This document shows, piece after piece, positions 25,610 through 36,297 of a stretch of 64,000 bases of DNA. The stretch lies in assembly GCA_963921185.1 (NCBI GenBank), contig OY992531.1:137593686-137657685 (forward strand), given 5' to 3'. Numbering within the stretch: position 1 is the first letter of the stretch; each line of letters opens with the position of its first letter. Made by a program: the position numbers and the translations under genes. This DNA is from Dasysyrphus tricinctus (taxonomy: Eukaryota; Arthropoda; Insecta; Diptera; Syrphidae). Under the pieces are notes generated by a model. It saw only the letters and a program-made list of their open reading frames with translations. It did no database searches and was not told where the DNA came from.

Positions 25610-26383
25610 GAATCGGTGAGAAGAAAAAGGAAAACATTCCACAAAATTGCGAAATTGAACTAAAAATGCAGAAATGTAGATATTTACATAGCGCACCTAA
25701 TGAGCCTAAAAAGGAAATCATTCCAATAAAACCTATGCCTTTAAATGAGCAAACAAAATCTTTTTGAGTGGAAAAAGGAAAACATTACAGGAATATTTTC
25801 CTTTTTCCACTCAAAGTTTGAAATTTTCTGTTTAAATATTCAAATTTTGACTATTATTATTGTTTAAATTTATTCAATATCTTGAAAAACTAGCTTTTCT
25901 AAGTTTTTGTACGCGCGGTCTCTGAAAAGTTCGAAAAACATCGAATATCGCCAAAAGTGATGAAGGGGATTTTTAAAGTTCTTTTTATCACAATTACAAT
26001 AAATAACGGTAGTAAATAAAGTGTTGTTGTTAATTCGTCATTTTTTTATTTTCACTGTATTGGAATAATAATATATTCTAGTGTTTTGTATCTATTTTTT
26101 GTATTGTTTTAAATAAAAAAATTAGTTTAAAATCGTTTGTGTTAATTTTTTACCAATTGAGTGGAAAAAGGAAAACATTCCACCCCCTTTATCAGTAAAT
26201 TCTGGGCTCACCTTCAATAATTTTACACCCAAGTTTTTGGTAAGTTACTTCTGAATGCTAGTTCGACATTTGTTCCTTAATAAGTTTTCGAAAGTAACTT
26301 TTAGTTTTGACAACAAACAGTTTTTTTCGATTTGCCACGAACTATGATTTGTGGAATGTTTTCCTTTTTCTTCTCACCGATTC
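25610..26383. mobile_element. Non-autonomous TIR element, 774 bp (family 4), copy 1
   Basis: The ends GAATCGGTGAGAAGAAAAAG and its inverse define a TIR of about 36 bp reaching ACATTCCACAAA. ATTT flanks both sides (25,606-25,609; 26,384-26,387), a 4-bp duplication. The motif GTGGAAAAAGGAAAACATT or its inverse occurs repeatedly, including a central inverted pair at 25,775-25,815. There is no coding frame. The three copies in the window are all exactly 774 bp. Confidence 0.9.
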
Positions 26384-26639
26384 ATTTATATTCCCACACT
26401 TTTTATTAATCACGCATTTTGAGGCGCATAATCTCTGAAATTAACAAGTAATGCAAGTGTTGATTTTAGAAAAACTGAAGCGTTACTTGAATGATAAAGG
26501 AACTACCGTACAAAGGAAATATTTCATGAAAACTTCACGATAAATTGATAAAGAAACTGCCGTACAAAGGAAATATTTCATTAAAGATGCACGTTAAATT
26601 GCAGAGGATCAGAAGAGATTATACGGCCCAAAAGTCGAT

Positions 26640-26765
26640 TTACGCAGGTTAACAATTTTAGGTTGAGTAATGTGGTATGCTATACCCAATTAGCCTACTG
26701 TTAGTATACCATACTAGCCGAAACTATATTTTTTCCAAAAATTAAATATATACGAGTTGGGTACG
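26640..26765. other. Partial GTTGGGTAATGTGG-type repeat beside the type A element
   Basis: GGTTGAGTAATGTGGTATGC, ACCCAATTAGCC and AGCCGAAACTATATTTTT resemble the unit at 31,030-31,093. It is followed by GAGTTGGGTACG, the outer end of a MULE-like terminus into which the type A element has inserted. Confidence 0.5.
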
Positions 26766-26846
26766 ATATGTGTCTATTAGAATCAAAAGCAACGTATTCC
26801 ACTTTTCGAAAAAAATAAGTTAACGATGAAGTTTAACTCATTTTTT

Positions 26847-27808
26847 ACTTGCGATATAGGTACTATAGGGCAAGTTTTGGATTCGTGCAAAAAAAAATTT
26901 CGAGATAACAATCAAACATGACATTACGATGATAGAGAACACGAAAAAAGTGGGTGGCACAATTCTGTCTGTCTGTCTGTCTGTATGTACCTCAACCTAC
27001 AGCCTAAACTACTGAAGCGATTTTCTTCAAATTTTGAACTTAAGGTTTTTTTGTAACTCTCCAGAGGGGAAATTGAAATTTTTTTTTTAGCTCAAAAAAT
27101 AACGGTACTTGCCATACAACCGTTAAGGAAAAGCTTAATTATCTCAAAAACGGCTCCAACGATTTTGATAAAAAAAAAATCAGTCTATTATTGTAGATAT
27201 GGTGTACCTTTTAGTAAGAAAAAAAATCACCAAAAACATTTATTAACGGTACCTGCCATATAACGGTTTTTTTGATTTTTGGTTTTCTCATTAACCACTC
27301 ATCCGATTTCAATTAAATTTTTTTCACAAAAGCTTTGTTAGAATAGTAATAATACTGCATACCAAAATTTTTGAAAAAATAAATTTTGGATTTTTAAAAA
27401 AAGATTCAAAATTTTTTTTTGAAAATTCAATATTTCAAAAACGGGTTGATGAATTATTTTGAAATTTCAGTTTTAAATTGTATATTAATATATACTCAAA
27501 ATTGGCATACCAAATTTTTTTTTGAAAAATGTTACAAAAATTTTATATATAAAAAATTAATTTTTAAGAAAACGGCTCCAACGATTTTAAATTTTTTTTT
27601 TGTATGTATTCATATTTTTTCAAGTAATCAAATGGCATACTTTTTTTTGAGCTCTAAGTTATTTATCAGACTGTTTATACAATTAGAAGAACGATTTAAA
27701 TATGCTTTTTATACTTTTTCTATAATTACTTAAATATTTTTTAAAGTTCTTAAGCCCCACACAACTTGAACATAAGAGCAAGTACGTGCGATCCAGTCGT
27801 GCATTTTA
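26847..27808. mobile_element. Helentron-like element inside the type A transposon
   Basis: It begins ACTTGCGATATAGGTACTAT and ends GTGCGATCCAGTCGTGCATT plus TTA, with a GTCT microsatellite at about 26,966-26,982. The same family as at 12,467. The two other copies of the host element (near 43,525 and 56,070) have an uninterrupted run of T7 followed by AAAATC, so this 962-bp piece is absent from both and was inserted after the copies separated. Confidence 0.65.
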
Positions 27809-28147
27809 TTTAAAATCTATCTGTGGCTGTTTTCAAAAGTTTCAAAAGTCATCTTATTCCAGAGGTATTATGATTTGAATATAGGGGTTTGAATCAAAAG
27901 CAACGTATTCCTCAGACCGTTTTGAATCAAAACAACTCTATTCCACTTAAGAATCAAAGTAGCTTTATTCCAACCTAAATTCAATTTTTTTTTGTGTTTG
28001 AATCAAAACGATTGTATTCCAAATTTGGCGCGAAAATCAATTACTGTCAAACTTTCATGCATGAACTCAGCATTTTCAGTTAGTTCTTTTGTGTTGTTGA
28101 GAGCGGATGCTTTACTAATAATAGTAAATATATAAAAAAGTGCAACC

Positions 28148-29995
28148 ATGGAATCCATCGAATCACCTGTTCTTGCTGTATACCCTCGAAAAAGGAATGT
28201 AAATATTGGAAATAGAAAATGTGACCTAGCTAAAGTAAAGCGGTAAGCAAATCTTTGGTGAACATAAATACATAGATAGGTGTGCATATCAATATTATTA
28301 AATAGGTACAAACGAAAACAATTGCCAATAATGCCCACGTGCAACCATAGAGGTGGTTCATATAAGTGCCGATCATTGAAAGCAGCTGACGCATTATATC
28401 TTTCGAACGGCTTTTACACAATACCTTCAAAACATTCGCAGGATGCATTTATTTTGAGCTACTGCCGCATAACAAAACCTGAACGTACTGACCGAAACCT
28501 GAAGACTGGCCCAAGGAAACAATTTTCTGTAACTTACACTGTCAGAACTAGACAGAAGCACACAGTTAAAGTTTGCCAGAAGACATTTTTAAATATCATT
28601 GGAGTTTCATCCAGCCGAGTAAGAAATATTTGCAGTAACCATTTTAAAACAGGTGCAGTTCCATCGGAAAATCGTGGTGGGGATCATAAGAGCTTGAAGC
28701 TAGCAGACACGAAGGAAATGATTATTAACTTTATAAAACAGTATAAAACCATTGAGGTACATTATTGCCGTAGTAGGACAGCAAAGCGACAGTATCTACC
28801 AGGAGAACTTTCCATAAATAAAATGTGGAGTGCTTTTAATCAGAGTCATGAGCTCAATCAATGTAAAATGAGTTTTTTCCGGATGGTTTTCAATACACGC
28901 TTCAATCTTGGATTTAAAGCCCCTTCATCAGATGTTTGTTCATCATGTCTTCAACTAAAGGAACTTTTAAAATTTGAGTGAGATGAAGAAAAGAAAGTTC
29001 AGTTGATGACTAAACTTAGAATCCATAAATTACGAGGAAAAGCGTTTTTTGAAATGTTAAAAGAGGAAAGGGATGATTTGTTGACAATGTCTTTTGATTG
29101 CCAGAAAAACATGACACTTCCTAAAGTTTCTGACCAAGCAGCGTACTATAGTCGGCAGATATATTTGCATCTTTTTGGCCTTGTTATAGGTACATCTCAA
29201 TCATCTCTTACCAAGGAAAATGTATTTTTATATTATTGGACGGAAAACAACAGACCAAAAGGCTCAAATGAAATTGCCTCTGCTGTATTTCACCAACTTA
29301 GTTTTACAAGTCTTGAAGGCATAAAAACGATTCGATTGGTTGCAGATGGATGTGGTGGGCAGAACAAAAACTCGATTATGATAGGTATGTGTGAGTACTG
29401 GCTGGCAAACAAAGCTCCACGTCATGTTAACACTATTGAATTGGTTTTCCCTATACCTGGACACTCCTACATTCCACCTGATAGAGTATTTGCTCAAATC
29501 GAGAAAAAAGTTAAAGCTAAGGAAACAATCGTGGCTGTTGATCAGTATTTGACTATTTACAAAGAACATGGGACTGTAGTGAACTTGGGAGCTGATGAAT
29601 GTCCAGTTCTGGATTTTAAAGACGAAGTTTTAAAACTTACCAAGCCAACATCAGCCTGGCATTTTAAATTCAACGCATCGAAAAGGTTTATTTTAAAAAG
29701 AGGTAAATCAAACGTCATTGGTGTTCGGGGTGAAGCAAAACCAAACACAAAGGGCAAACACTTTTCTTCGATGGCTCCGAAAAGACTGCCAGTAGGAGTT
29801 AAACTTAAAGATGCAAAGCTGAATGACGTTGACAATTTATTAAAAAAACATTTTGGGTCTGATTGGAAATCCTTGCCATTGCTCAAGTTTTACAAGGATA
29901 TTTTAGATGTAAATGATACACATGAGGAACCAGACAACATCGATGGTGACCCTATTTGTGAACTCCAAGAACCAGATACTTCCATTAGAATTTGA
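28148..29995 (+). pseudogene. DUF7869-like transposase, type A, two exons with an in-frame TGA (copy A1)
   Basis: Exon 1 is 28,148-28,242 (ATG, MESIESPVLAVYPRKR). A 63-nt intron 28,243-28,305 (GTAAGC...TAG) follows, then exon 2 to 29,995, keeping phase. The product would be about 594 codons. Visible parts: Cys-rich N-terminus (CNHRGGSYKC), VCQKTFLNIIGVSS, EVHYCRSRTAKRQYL, a CSSC pair, then catalytic-type segments LTMSFDCQKNM, IRLVADGCGGQNKN and PGHSYIPPDRVFAQIEKK. A TGA at 28,979-28,981 interrupts the frame between the CSSC pair and the first catalytic Asp. An in-frame ATG follows at 29,006. All three copies carry this TGA. Polyadenylation-like AATAAA occurs at about 30,205. It is either a shared nonsense mutation or a readthrough or two-protein arrangement. 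I favour the former; the frame is otherwise clean. Confidence 0.8.
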
Positions 29996-30534
29996 TTTAA
30001 TTTAAGTCTTTACTTAATTTTTTACTTTATTTTTACTTTTTCACTAATTCTTAAATTTTTCCCAAAAATTTATATTAACAGCTTCTAAAAGATATGTTAA
30101 CTTTTTCACAATACTGTTGTTATTGTAATAAATGTATATGAATTTTGTTTTTGTTTGTTTTAGTTAATTTATTATTTTATTTATTTACTTTTTAAACATA
30201 AACCAATAAACAATAAAATTTAAACATAATCCAAAAATAAGTTCCGTTTTATTTTCAAAAACAATCTATTCCGAAAAGAAAATTTCAAAACGCATCTATT
30301 CCAGATTGTGATTTTCAAAACAACGCTATTCCAAAATGCATTGTTAAATAATTCCAAAACCTTTTGACCGCCAAGAAAAATCGATATGCATTTAGAATCG
30401 GAGATCTAAGCATAAATATAAACACAAATTAGTTCATAGAATAATTAAGGCCACGTCCTTAAAAACGTTTTTTTTAATTATCTCAAAACTAGAAAAAGTG
30501 GAATACGTTGCTTTTGATTCTAATAGACATATAT

Positions 30535-30677
30535 CAAGCTTCTTATAACCTGTTTTTTTAAATCCTGTTTCTTTAATCACGCTTTTTATAGTCACGTTTA
30601 TTATAATCCCGCTTTTTTAGGGCCAGGCATAGTTTCTATATAAGAAGGTTTTATAACACAAATACTATATAGAGTAA
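30535..30677. other. MULE-type subterminal repeat fragment
   Basis: AAATCCTGTTT, AATCACGCTTTTTATAGTCACG and TAATCCCGCTTTTTTAG recall the AAAATCCCG repeats of the element at 21,550. With GAGTTGGGTACG on the far side of the type A transposon it appears to be one MULE-like end split by that insertion. No gene. Confidence 0.5.
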
Positions 30678-31093
30678 GTTGGGGCAGTGTGGTATATGTG
30701 GGTAATGTGGTATAGGCAGTTATTTAAGAAACGAAGCATATTTCTACAACGGTTCTTGATGCCTTGATGCAGCAGACGGTGATTATAGTAAAATTAGTAA
30801 TGCGTATTTAAACAAATCTAAAATCGTCCATTAATTCCCCCAAATTGCTGAGATCCGTAGATGTGTGCAGCTGAGTTCTTTGTTGGTGAAACAAAAAGTA
30901 GTGTGTGCGCTTTAAAAAATTGGGATCCAAACCAATTTCTCAATCCATCGAAAAATATATCAATCATTACCGTTACTTAATTCGTTTTGGTTTAAAGTAT
31001 TTATTTTAAATTTTATATTATTTTTAGTAAAAATATAGTTTCGGCTAATGGAATACTATTCCTAATGGGATATAGTATACCACATTACCCAAC
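30678..31093. mobile_element. Candidate non-autonomous element with GTTGGG ends
   Basis: The left edge GTTGGGGCAGTGTGGTATAT and the inverted right edge GGTTGGGTAATGTGGTATAC are alike, and GTGGTATA recurs near the left edge. The interior is A/T-rich without a gene. I found no clear target duplication. Its mirror image is at 52,778-53,193. Confidence 0.45.
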
Positions 31094-31463
31094 CTTTTGC
31101 AATGATGGTTTTTTAAATGCCCAAAAACTTGTTGTGTTAAATCAAAAATACAAACATGTACACCACAATACCCTAACTTCCTCTACTACTGAAAAAATCA
31201 GCCAAGTAGAAGACTTAGCATTAAGGATTGGACTTGTTGATTTATTGATTCAAAATAGCTTTCTAAGGCCTTTAGTCCTACAAATTGGCGTTTCGCTCGG
31301 CTTACGCATCAGTGACATAGTGAGGGCTTTGTCATACGCAATTTGTTTTAAGTTCAGTTCAACTTACATGAATTTTCAACGAAAATCCACTGTAGCAAAA
31401 AAAGAAGCCCACGGAAGAAGCTTATCGAACAAAACACACCGCAAATGTTTATTGAATTTTTAA
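31065..31463 (+). other. Conserved block with a 132-aa open frame, copy 2 (unrecognised)
   Basis: It matches 19,109-19,471 with few amino-acid changes (VEDLALRIGLVDLLIQNSFL). It lies between a GTTGGG-type end and a truncated family 1 element. No domain is recognised and no intron evidence is seen. It may be element-internal sequence. Confidence 0.35.
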
Positions 31464-31902
31464 TGATAATGGTTTTAATATAAATACAATGTTTTAAACA
31501 AAAAAATAATTTTTTTTGTTTTATAGGAGTTACGAGGAATTGTTATCAGTTTCATCTGAAGTTACGAGGTTTTCTGAAGAAATTGTCAGCCTTCGTTTAT
31601 AAATTAAAGAAATGTGGTGTAAATTAAACTGCATTTAATGGAGTTACGAGTTTTACTTAACATGAATAGTTACGCGGTTTGCTAAGTAGTCTTCTCGTTG
31701 AAGTTACAAGCTTTTCCCGGGAACAGAATAAAAATGGAGTTACGTGCTATTTAAAATTTAAATTTAAACTTATTTAAAGTTTTAAAAGAAAAACCAAGTT
31801 TTGTGGGTTGCTTCACTGACGAATTTTCTATAAAATGGCATCAAAAAGTCATTTTTAGTAAAAGGTGGAGTTACTAGGTCTGCTTATGAGAACGACGATA
31901 TA
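31464..31902. mobile_element. Family 1 element, truncated copy 3
   Basis: It ends TGCTTATGAGAACGACG at satellite ATATATAT. GGAGTTACGAGG-type motifs occur about seven times in 439 bp. At about 31,464 homology to the complete copy stops (TTAATGATAATGG) and unrelated sequence follows, so one end is missing. Mirrored at 51,967-52,405. Confidence 0.75.
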
Positions 31903-32085
31903 TATGATAGGTTTTGAGTGTGCAAAAATGTTGGTATATGGTTGAGTGTTGCCACCCTTCGGGAAGTAAAAATATTCAAAAATCGCTTATAACTCCTGAA
32001 CGCAATAACCGATTGAACAGTTTTGTATATATACGATAAGTTTTGAGTGTGCAAAAATTTTGGTATATGGTTGTGTTTCTCTTCT
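31903..32085 (+). repeat. Satellite, about 1.4 forward monomers, isolated from the main array
   Basis: ATATATATGATAGG... TAACTCCTGAACGCAATAACC... TTTTGGTATATGGTTGTG. It breaks at about 32,080 directly into type B transposase sequence. Mirrored at 51,780-51,966. Confidence 0.93.
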
Positions 32086-32266
32086 CTTGAAACCCCTTTT
32101 TTTGGGAAGTAAGATTTCCTGAGTTTTTTAAACGCTTAGCTTGATTCCGTTTCCAAAGTTTTCGATATTTTCTTGGGCAGCTGTATATTTTTGCACTGTC
32201 ACACTCAAAACAAAGATTATCTAAAAAAGTGCCACTGCCAAACTTAAGGCCGAAAAAACTCGACAC
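32086..32266 (-). pseudogene. Type B transposase N-terminal fragment fused to satellite (copy B6)
   Basis: The minus-strand peptide CDSAKIYSCPRKYRKLWKRN matches copies B1, B3 and B5, then runs through GGGGTTTCAAGAGAAGAG straight into reverse satellite. The fusion extends an open frame to 96 codons, but the tail is satellite-encoded. The rest of the gene is absent. Mirrored at 51,601-51,785. Confidence 0.72.
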
Positions 32267-32800
32267 TGTGACAATGTCAGACTGTTGGCACTGCTATTAG
32301 TTTTAAATTCTATATAGCTTATATTGTTATTTATTTTTTGCTATATTTTTCATTTTCATATTTTCGAGATTTTTGTCATTCGCGATAACGTCATGATCCC
32401 AGTAAGAACACATTATACGTCATAAAATACGTGATCTTATCCAAATGCAGATCCATAAATGTTTCAGAATACAATGGCCATCATCAAGCAGGTTAATGTA
32501 ATGATTAATTGGAAAGAAGACAGCCAGAATAACTGAAGAAAACTATATCTCCTAAAGAAATTTTTACCGTGAACCAAATACCCCGTTTCGACATAATACA
32601 ACACTACATTATAATTTAAATGGCTTTTCGTTTATACAAAATTCAATATACATTGTCGCTGTCTGTTTTTTTCGATAAGTTACTTTCCATAGGCTTACGT
32701 GCGTACTCATCGTTCAACTTGTGCGACTAGCCTTAGAGATTTTCTGCTTACTTTTTAAATGAACTAGGGCATAGACATAGAAGAGTTTGTCAATAGTTCA
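32267..32800. other. Arm spacer with type B element end, no gene seen
   Basis: It contains the TCGAGATTTTTGTCATTCG terminal segment and a stretch (32,570-32,720) with GTGAACCAAATACCCCG and GATAAGTTACTTTC that recurs at 40,530, 45,010, 47,490, 51,180 and 57,560. No coding frame can be supported. Confidence 0.5.
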
Positions 32801-32820
32801 AGATAGAGGGGTTGGGGTCA

Positions 32821-33049
32821 GAATCCCGAAAACCGAAATCCCGAAAACCCAAAATCCCGAAAATCCAAAATCCCGAAAACCCAAAATCCCGAAAATCCAC
32901 AATCCCGAAAACCCAGAATCCCGAAAACCCAAAATCCCGAAAACCCAGAATCCCGAAAACCCAGAATCCCGAAAACCCAAAATCCCGAAAACCCAAAATC
33001 CCGAAAACCCAGAATTCCGAAATCCCGAAATTGAAATCCCGAAAAATTA
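32821..33049. repeat. 16-bp minisatellite at the left end of family 5
   Basis: AATCCCGAAAACCCAA repeats about 14 times with few changes (GAAAATCCA variants). It opens long low-complexity frames on several strands (peptides of RKPKIPK or FRDFGFSG type), which I treat as artefacts. Confidence 0.95.
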
Positions 33050-33110
33050 TATAAGATGAAAAATTTGCGCAAATTTTTCATTTTATATAATTTTTCGGGA
33101 TTTCAATTTC
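33027..33110. repeat. 84-bp palindrome beside the minisatellite
   Basis: GAAATTGAAATCCCGAAAAA and its inverse flank a TTTGCGCAAA centre, with only a mismatch or two. It takes the same position relative to the GGGTTGGG end as the 79-bp palindrome of the other MULE-like element. Confidence 0.93.
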
Positions 33111-33310
33111 AGGAAAAGTATTTCTGCTATAATGTATCTTACCTGTATGGGAAAAGCAAAAACTGTGTTAAAATTTTCATCTGAAAAATAATTAGCTTTG
33201 AAGAACTAAGTAAAACATAACGAGATAAAGAAGAAAACGAAAATAAATCAGACTTGTAAAGACCTTTCCTAAATTTAATATGTTCATAGATTTTCCACAT
33301 ACCTATAAAT

Positions 33311-36297
33311 CTGTGGTCACAAGCAATAACCGCTTAAGTCTGAAAATTAACTTTTTGGGAAATGCACTTTAAACTTTCAATTTGAGATTTGAAAAAATTC
33401 CAACCATCTATGTAACAAATTGATACATATTTTTAAAATATAGTTTTACTATTAATAAATCAACATTTTTTTGTTTATAAATAAACTAATTTGCAATAGT
33501 TATTGCCAAAAACGTGTTTTAAGCTGTTATTGCTTATTTAAATAATTTACTCTCATTCGCTTACATCACTTAAGCGGTTATTGCAAATCAAAATTTTAGT
33601 TCACTGGCATCTTATAACGACGTAAGCTGTTTTTAAAAATTTAATTTCTTATGTTATTCCGATATAAGCTATTTTTATAGAGAGGATATTAAAATTAGTT
33701 AAAAATTAGTTTTTGTTTGTTAGAAATAGAAAAAAAATGTTATATTGCTTAAATGAGTTTCATAATCAATTTTCATAGAAAGTAACCGACTCTTAATCAA
33801 CTTCAATACATAAATAATAATAAATTGCCATAAATGCATAAATGGTGCCGTGACATAAGGCCAAATTTGAATATTTGGCCTTATGTCACTTAACAAAAGT
33901 GACATAGAGCCAAATTTTAAGAGTGTCGCTTTTACAAAGTGACATAAGGCCAATTTGGCCTTGTGTCACTTTTAATACTAGCGTACCAGTTATTTTTTCA
34001 TTAGAAAATTTCACTAAATCCAGTTTCTTTAAATGCATAAGAAACTTTGCATACATCCAAATTTGCACCCACCCCAAATCCTATCGTGAGCCCAAGCAGG
34101 GGGCTCACTGTTTATTTGAATATTTTTATATTTCACAAACCAAATAAAGGAGAGGTTTTATTAGGTTTGTGAAATTTAAAAATTCGCAATAAACAGTGAG
34201 GTATGTAACCCCCCTGCTTGGGCTCACGATAGGATTTGGGGTGGGTGCGAGGTTGGGTGTATGCAAAGTTTCTTTTCCATTAATTAATTTTTTTTTTACA
34301 AAACATTTTATGTTTGGCCTTAAGTCACAAACAAATTTGGCCTTATGTCACTTTGTAAAAGCGACATAAGGCCAACTCTTAAAACTTGGCATTAAGTCGC
34401 TTTTGGAAAGTGACTTAAGGGCAAACTTTTAAATTTGGCCTTATGGCACTTGGCCTTATGTCACGGTACCTGCAGAAATACCACGTTTGGGCATATTTAA
34501 GGTGAAGGGAGTACGCAAGGGGGTAGGTAGAGGCACTTGCCCCTTTAATCAATAAAATATTACTAACATTTCATTCAATTTGTTTTCTTTTGAATCTCAA
34601 AGCTAGATTTCTTTGCTAATATGAATTTTTGAATGAGTTTCGCCCCCTCCCTGATTGATTTGATAGTGGATTCGGCTTACTTTTGGTTTGCTGTATCTTG
34701 CCAATTTATTTTTGCAACACAAATTTTTTTGAATCTACATTTCCACCATAATTTTGATTTTTTAAATGAACAGGAGTCGAAAAAGCCTTGGCTTTATTAA
34801 GTCTTGGCTTGATTATGGTTTTATCTTTTTCAACCCGATAACATAATCCCAGTTAGTGACAATGTATCTATTCCATTATTTATCTCCTTCACGACTGCAT
34901 GATCTTGAATCTTAGAACTTATTTTCTATCACTTAAATGGAAAAGCTAGCGTTCGGTAAGGCCAGAAATGCAACTCACAATTGAGCTTGTCTTCCAATTT
35001 TAAAGAAAAACAAAAAGACATAATTTCCACAGATTTACCAACTATTGAATATTTCTTTGGAGATTTAGTAGAACTCATAAATAATTGTGTCCAACGACAG
35101 ATATTGTATTAAACTATTTGCAAGTACCTAGTATCAGTAGTAAAAAGTCGCTTTCGTTGACTGGACCGTTATTTGTAAGGGCTTTCACACTGTCCGAATT
35201 ACTCCCAAATATTTTTCCAGCAGAAATACTCAGGTACCTACAACCGATCTTGTGTGAATTTCTTATATGAAGCTATATGCAACTTCTTTTTCATAAGTAA
35301 TCTTAGAAAACAGAGTCTGACGAACGAAATGTTCTCACGAGGACGAGTTCTTTAATATTATTCGTTAGAAGCGAAAATCATCGAAATTATCTTAATTGAA
35401 GTTGAACAAGTATTGTTCTGGACTAACATTTCCCCCAAACATTTCAAAAAATATTTAGATTTGTTGTATGTACATTGTTGTTTAGTATATCCATACAATT
35501 ATATGAGATATGTCGATAGAAATTTGTTTTAATTATTTTCTTTTGTTTAACAATAAGCGGTTGTCCCCGTTTTCCAGACATCTTTAACTTCAATAAAAAT
35601 TTCAACCTGTTTTAAATTTAAGAAAAATCAAATTTATGATTCACCATTTTGAGAACATTCAACTCATACTAATTTATACATTTTTGTTTGAGGTAATCAA
35701 AATTTGTGTTAAATTTTTCAATATTACAATCTGCTAATCAGTTTACTATTTCCTTCAAAAAGCACTTAAGTTCATTGAAAACTACCTCACGCATTGGAGA
35801 TAACAGCTTAAGTCCATTTAATTCTCTATATGTAAGAATTTTCAGTTTGCAATAGTAGCTTAAGTAACATAAGATTTCTCAAAATACAAATAAAAATTTG
35901 CAAAAATGACTTAATTCATTTTTGTAACAATGAAAATATATTTTTCGTTTTGCAATAAGCGCTTAAATCGAAATAAGTTGTTTTTGACTCCAATATACAT
36001 TTCTGGGTTTGAAGAGGTTTTCAATTTAGAAAAGCAGCTTAAGTCGATATAAGCCATTATTTAAAACTGCATTATATTATTTATGAATTCTTATTTTGAG
36101 TTAAGCGTTTATTGCATATGCTGCTTAGAGTGAAAATGACTTAAGCGGTTTTTTCATATTGGTTTTATTTTATGAAAAAAGGGCTTAAATTACAGGGGAT
36201 TTTTTTCAACAGTGCAATGGAACATGAAGAACATGATGAAACAAAAAACTGACTTTTGTCTTAAATCGACTTAAGCGGTTATTGCTTGTGGCCACAG
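33311..36297. mobile_element. TIR element with AATAACCGCTTAAG motif (family 6), nested in family 5
   Basis: The left end CTGTGGTCACAAGCAATAAC and the inverted right end CTGTGGCCACAAGCAATAAC both continue CGCTTAAGTC. AAAT flanks both sides (33,307-33,310; 36,298-36,301), a 4-bp duplication. Short CTTAAG-centred motifs followed by TTATTGC or similar recur some six times on the left and about ten on the right. It contains a further nested element at 33,844. I see only short frames, so it is probably non-autonomous. Fragments of its right part recur at 39,225-39,400 and 48,765-48,945. Confidence 0.82.
33844..34470. mobile_element. 627-bp MITE with GTGACATAAGGCCAA motif, nested in family 6
   Basis: The ends GGTGCCGTGACATAAGGCCA and (inverted) GGTACCGTGACATAAGGCCA flank the piece, with direct repeats TGCATAAAT (33,835-33,843) and TGCAGAAAT (34,471-34,479), a 9-bp duplication with one mismatch. 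GTGACATAAGGCCAAA occurs about nine times in both orientations near the ends. The centre (34,057-34,260) is an inverted repeat around CCCAAGCAGGGGG. No gene. Confidence 0.85.

Larger units (their letters stand above)
26770..30530 (+). mobile_element. Type A transposon (family 3), copy 1, with nested Helentron-like insertion
   Basis: A 36-bp perfect TIR begins TGTCTATTAGAATCAAAAGC; one further outer base differs between the ends. ATAT flanks both sides (26,766-26,769; 30,531-30,534). Near the ends a motif like TTTGAATCAAAAC plus CTATTCCA recurs about four to five times on the left (26,780; 27,870-28,025) and three times on the right (30,250-30,345), in the same orientation at both ends. Without the nested insertion the length is 2799 bp, equal to copy 3. 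It encodes the two-exon gene at 28,148-29,995. Confidence 0.88.

Noticed and set aside
28979..29005. A mini-intron (GTGAGATG...TTCAG) removing the in-frame TGA of the type A gene
   Set aside because: It would be about 27 nt, shorter than usual insect introns, while the real introns here are 63-69 nt.
29264..29886. Minus-strand frames opposite the type A gene, and their mirror copies at 41,442 and 53,985
   Set aside because: They are antisense shadows of a better supported gene with known family motifs.
32787..33081. Overlapping low-complexity frames on both strands (RKPKIPK and FRDFGFSG repeats), also at 36,853-37,127
   Set aside because: They are translations of a 16-bp minisatellite that is open in several frames at once.
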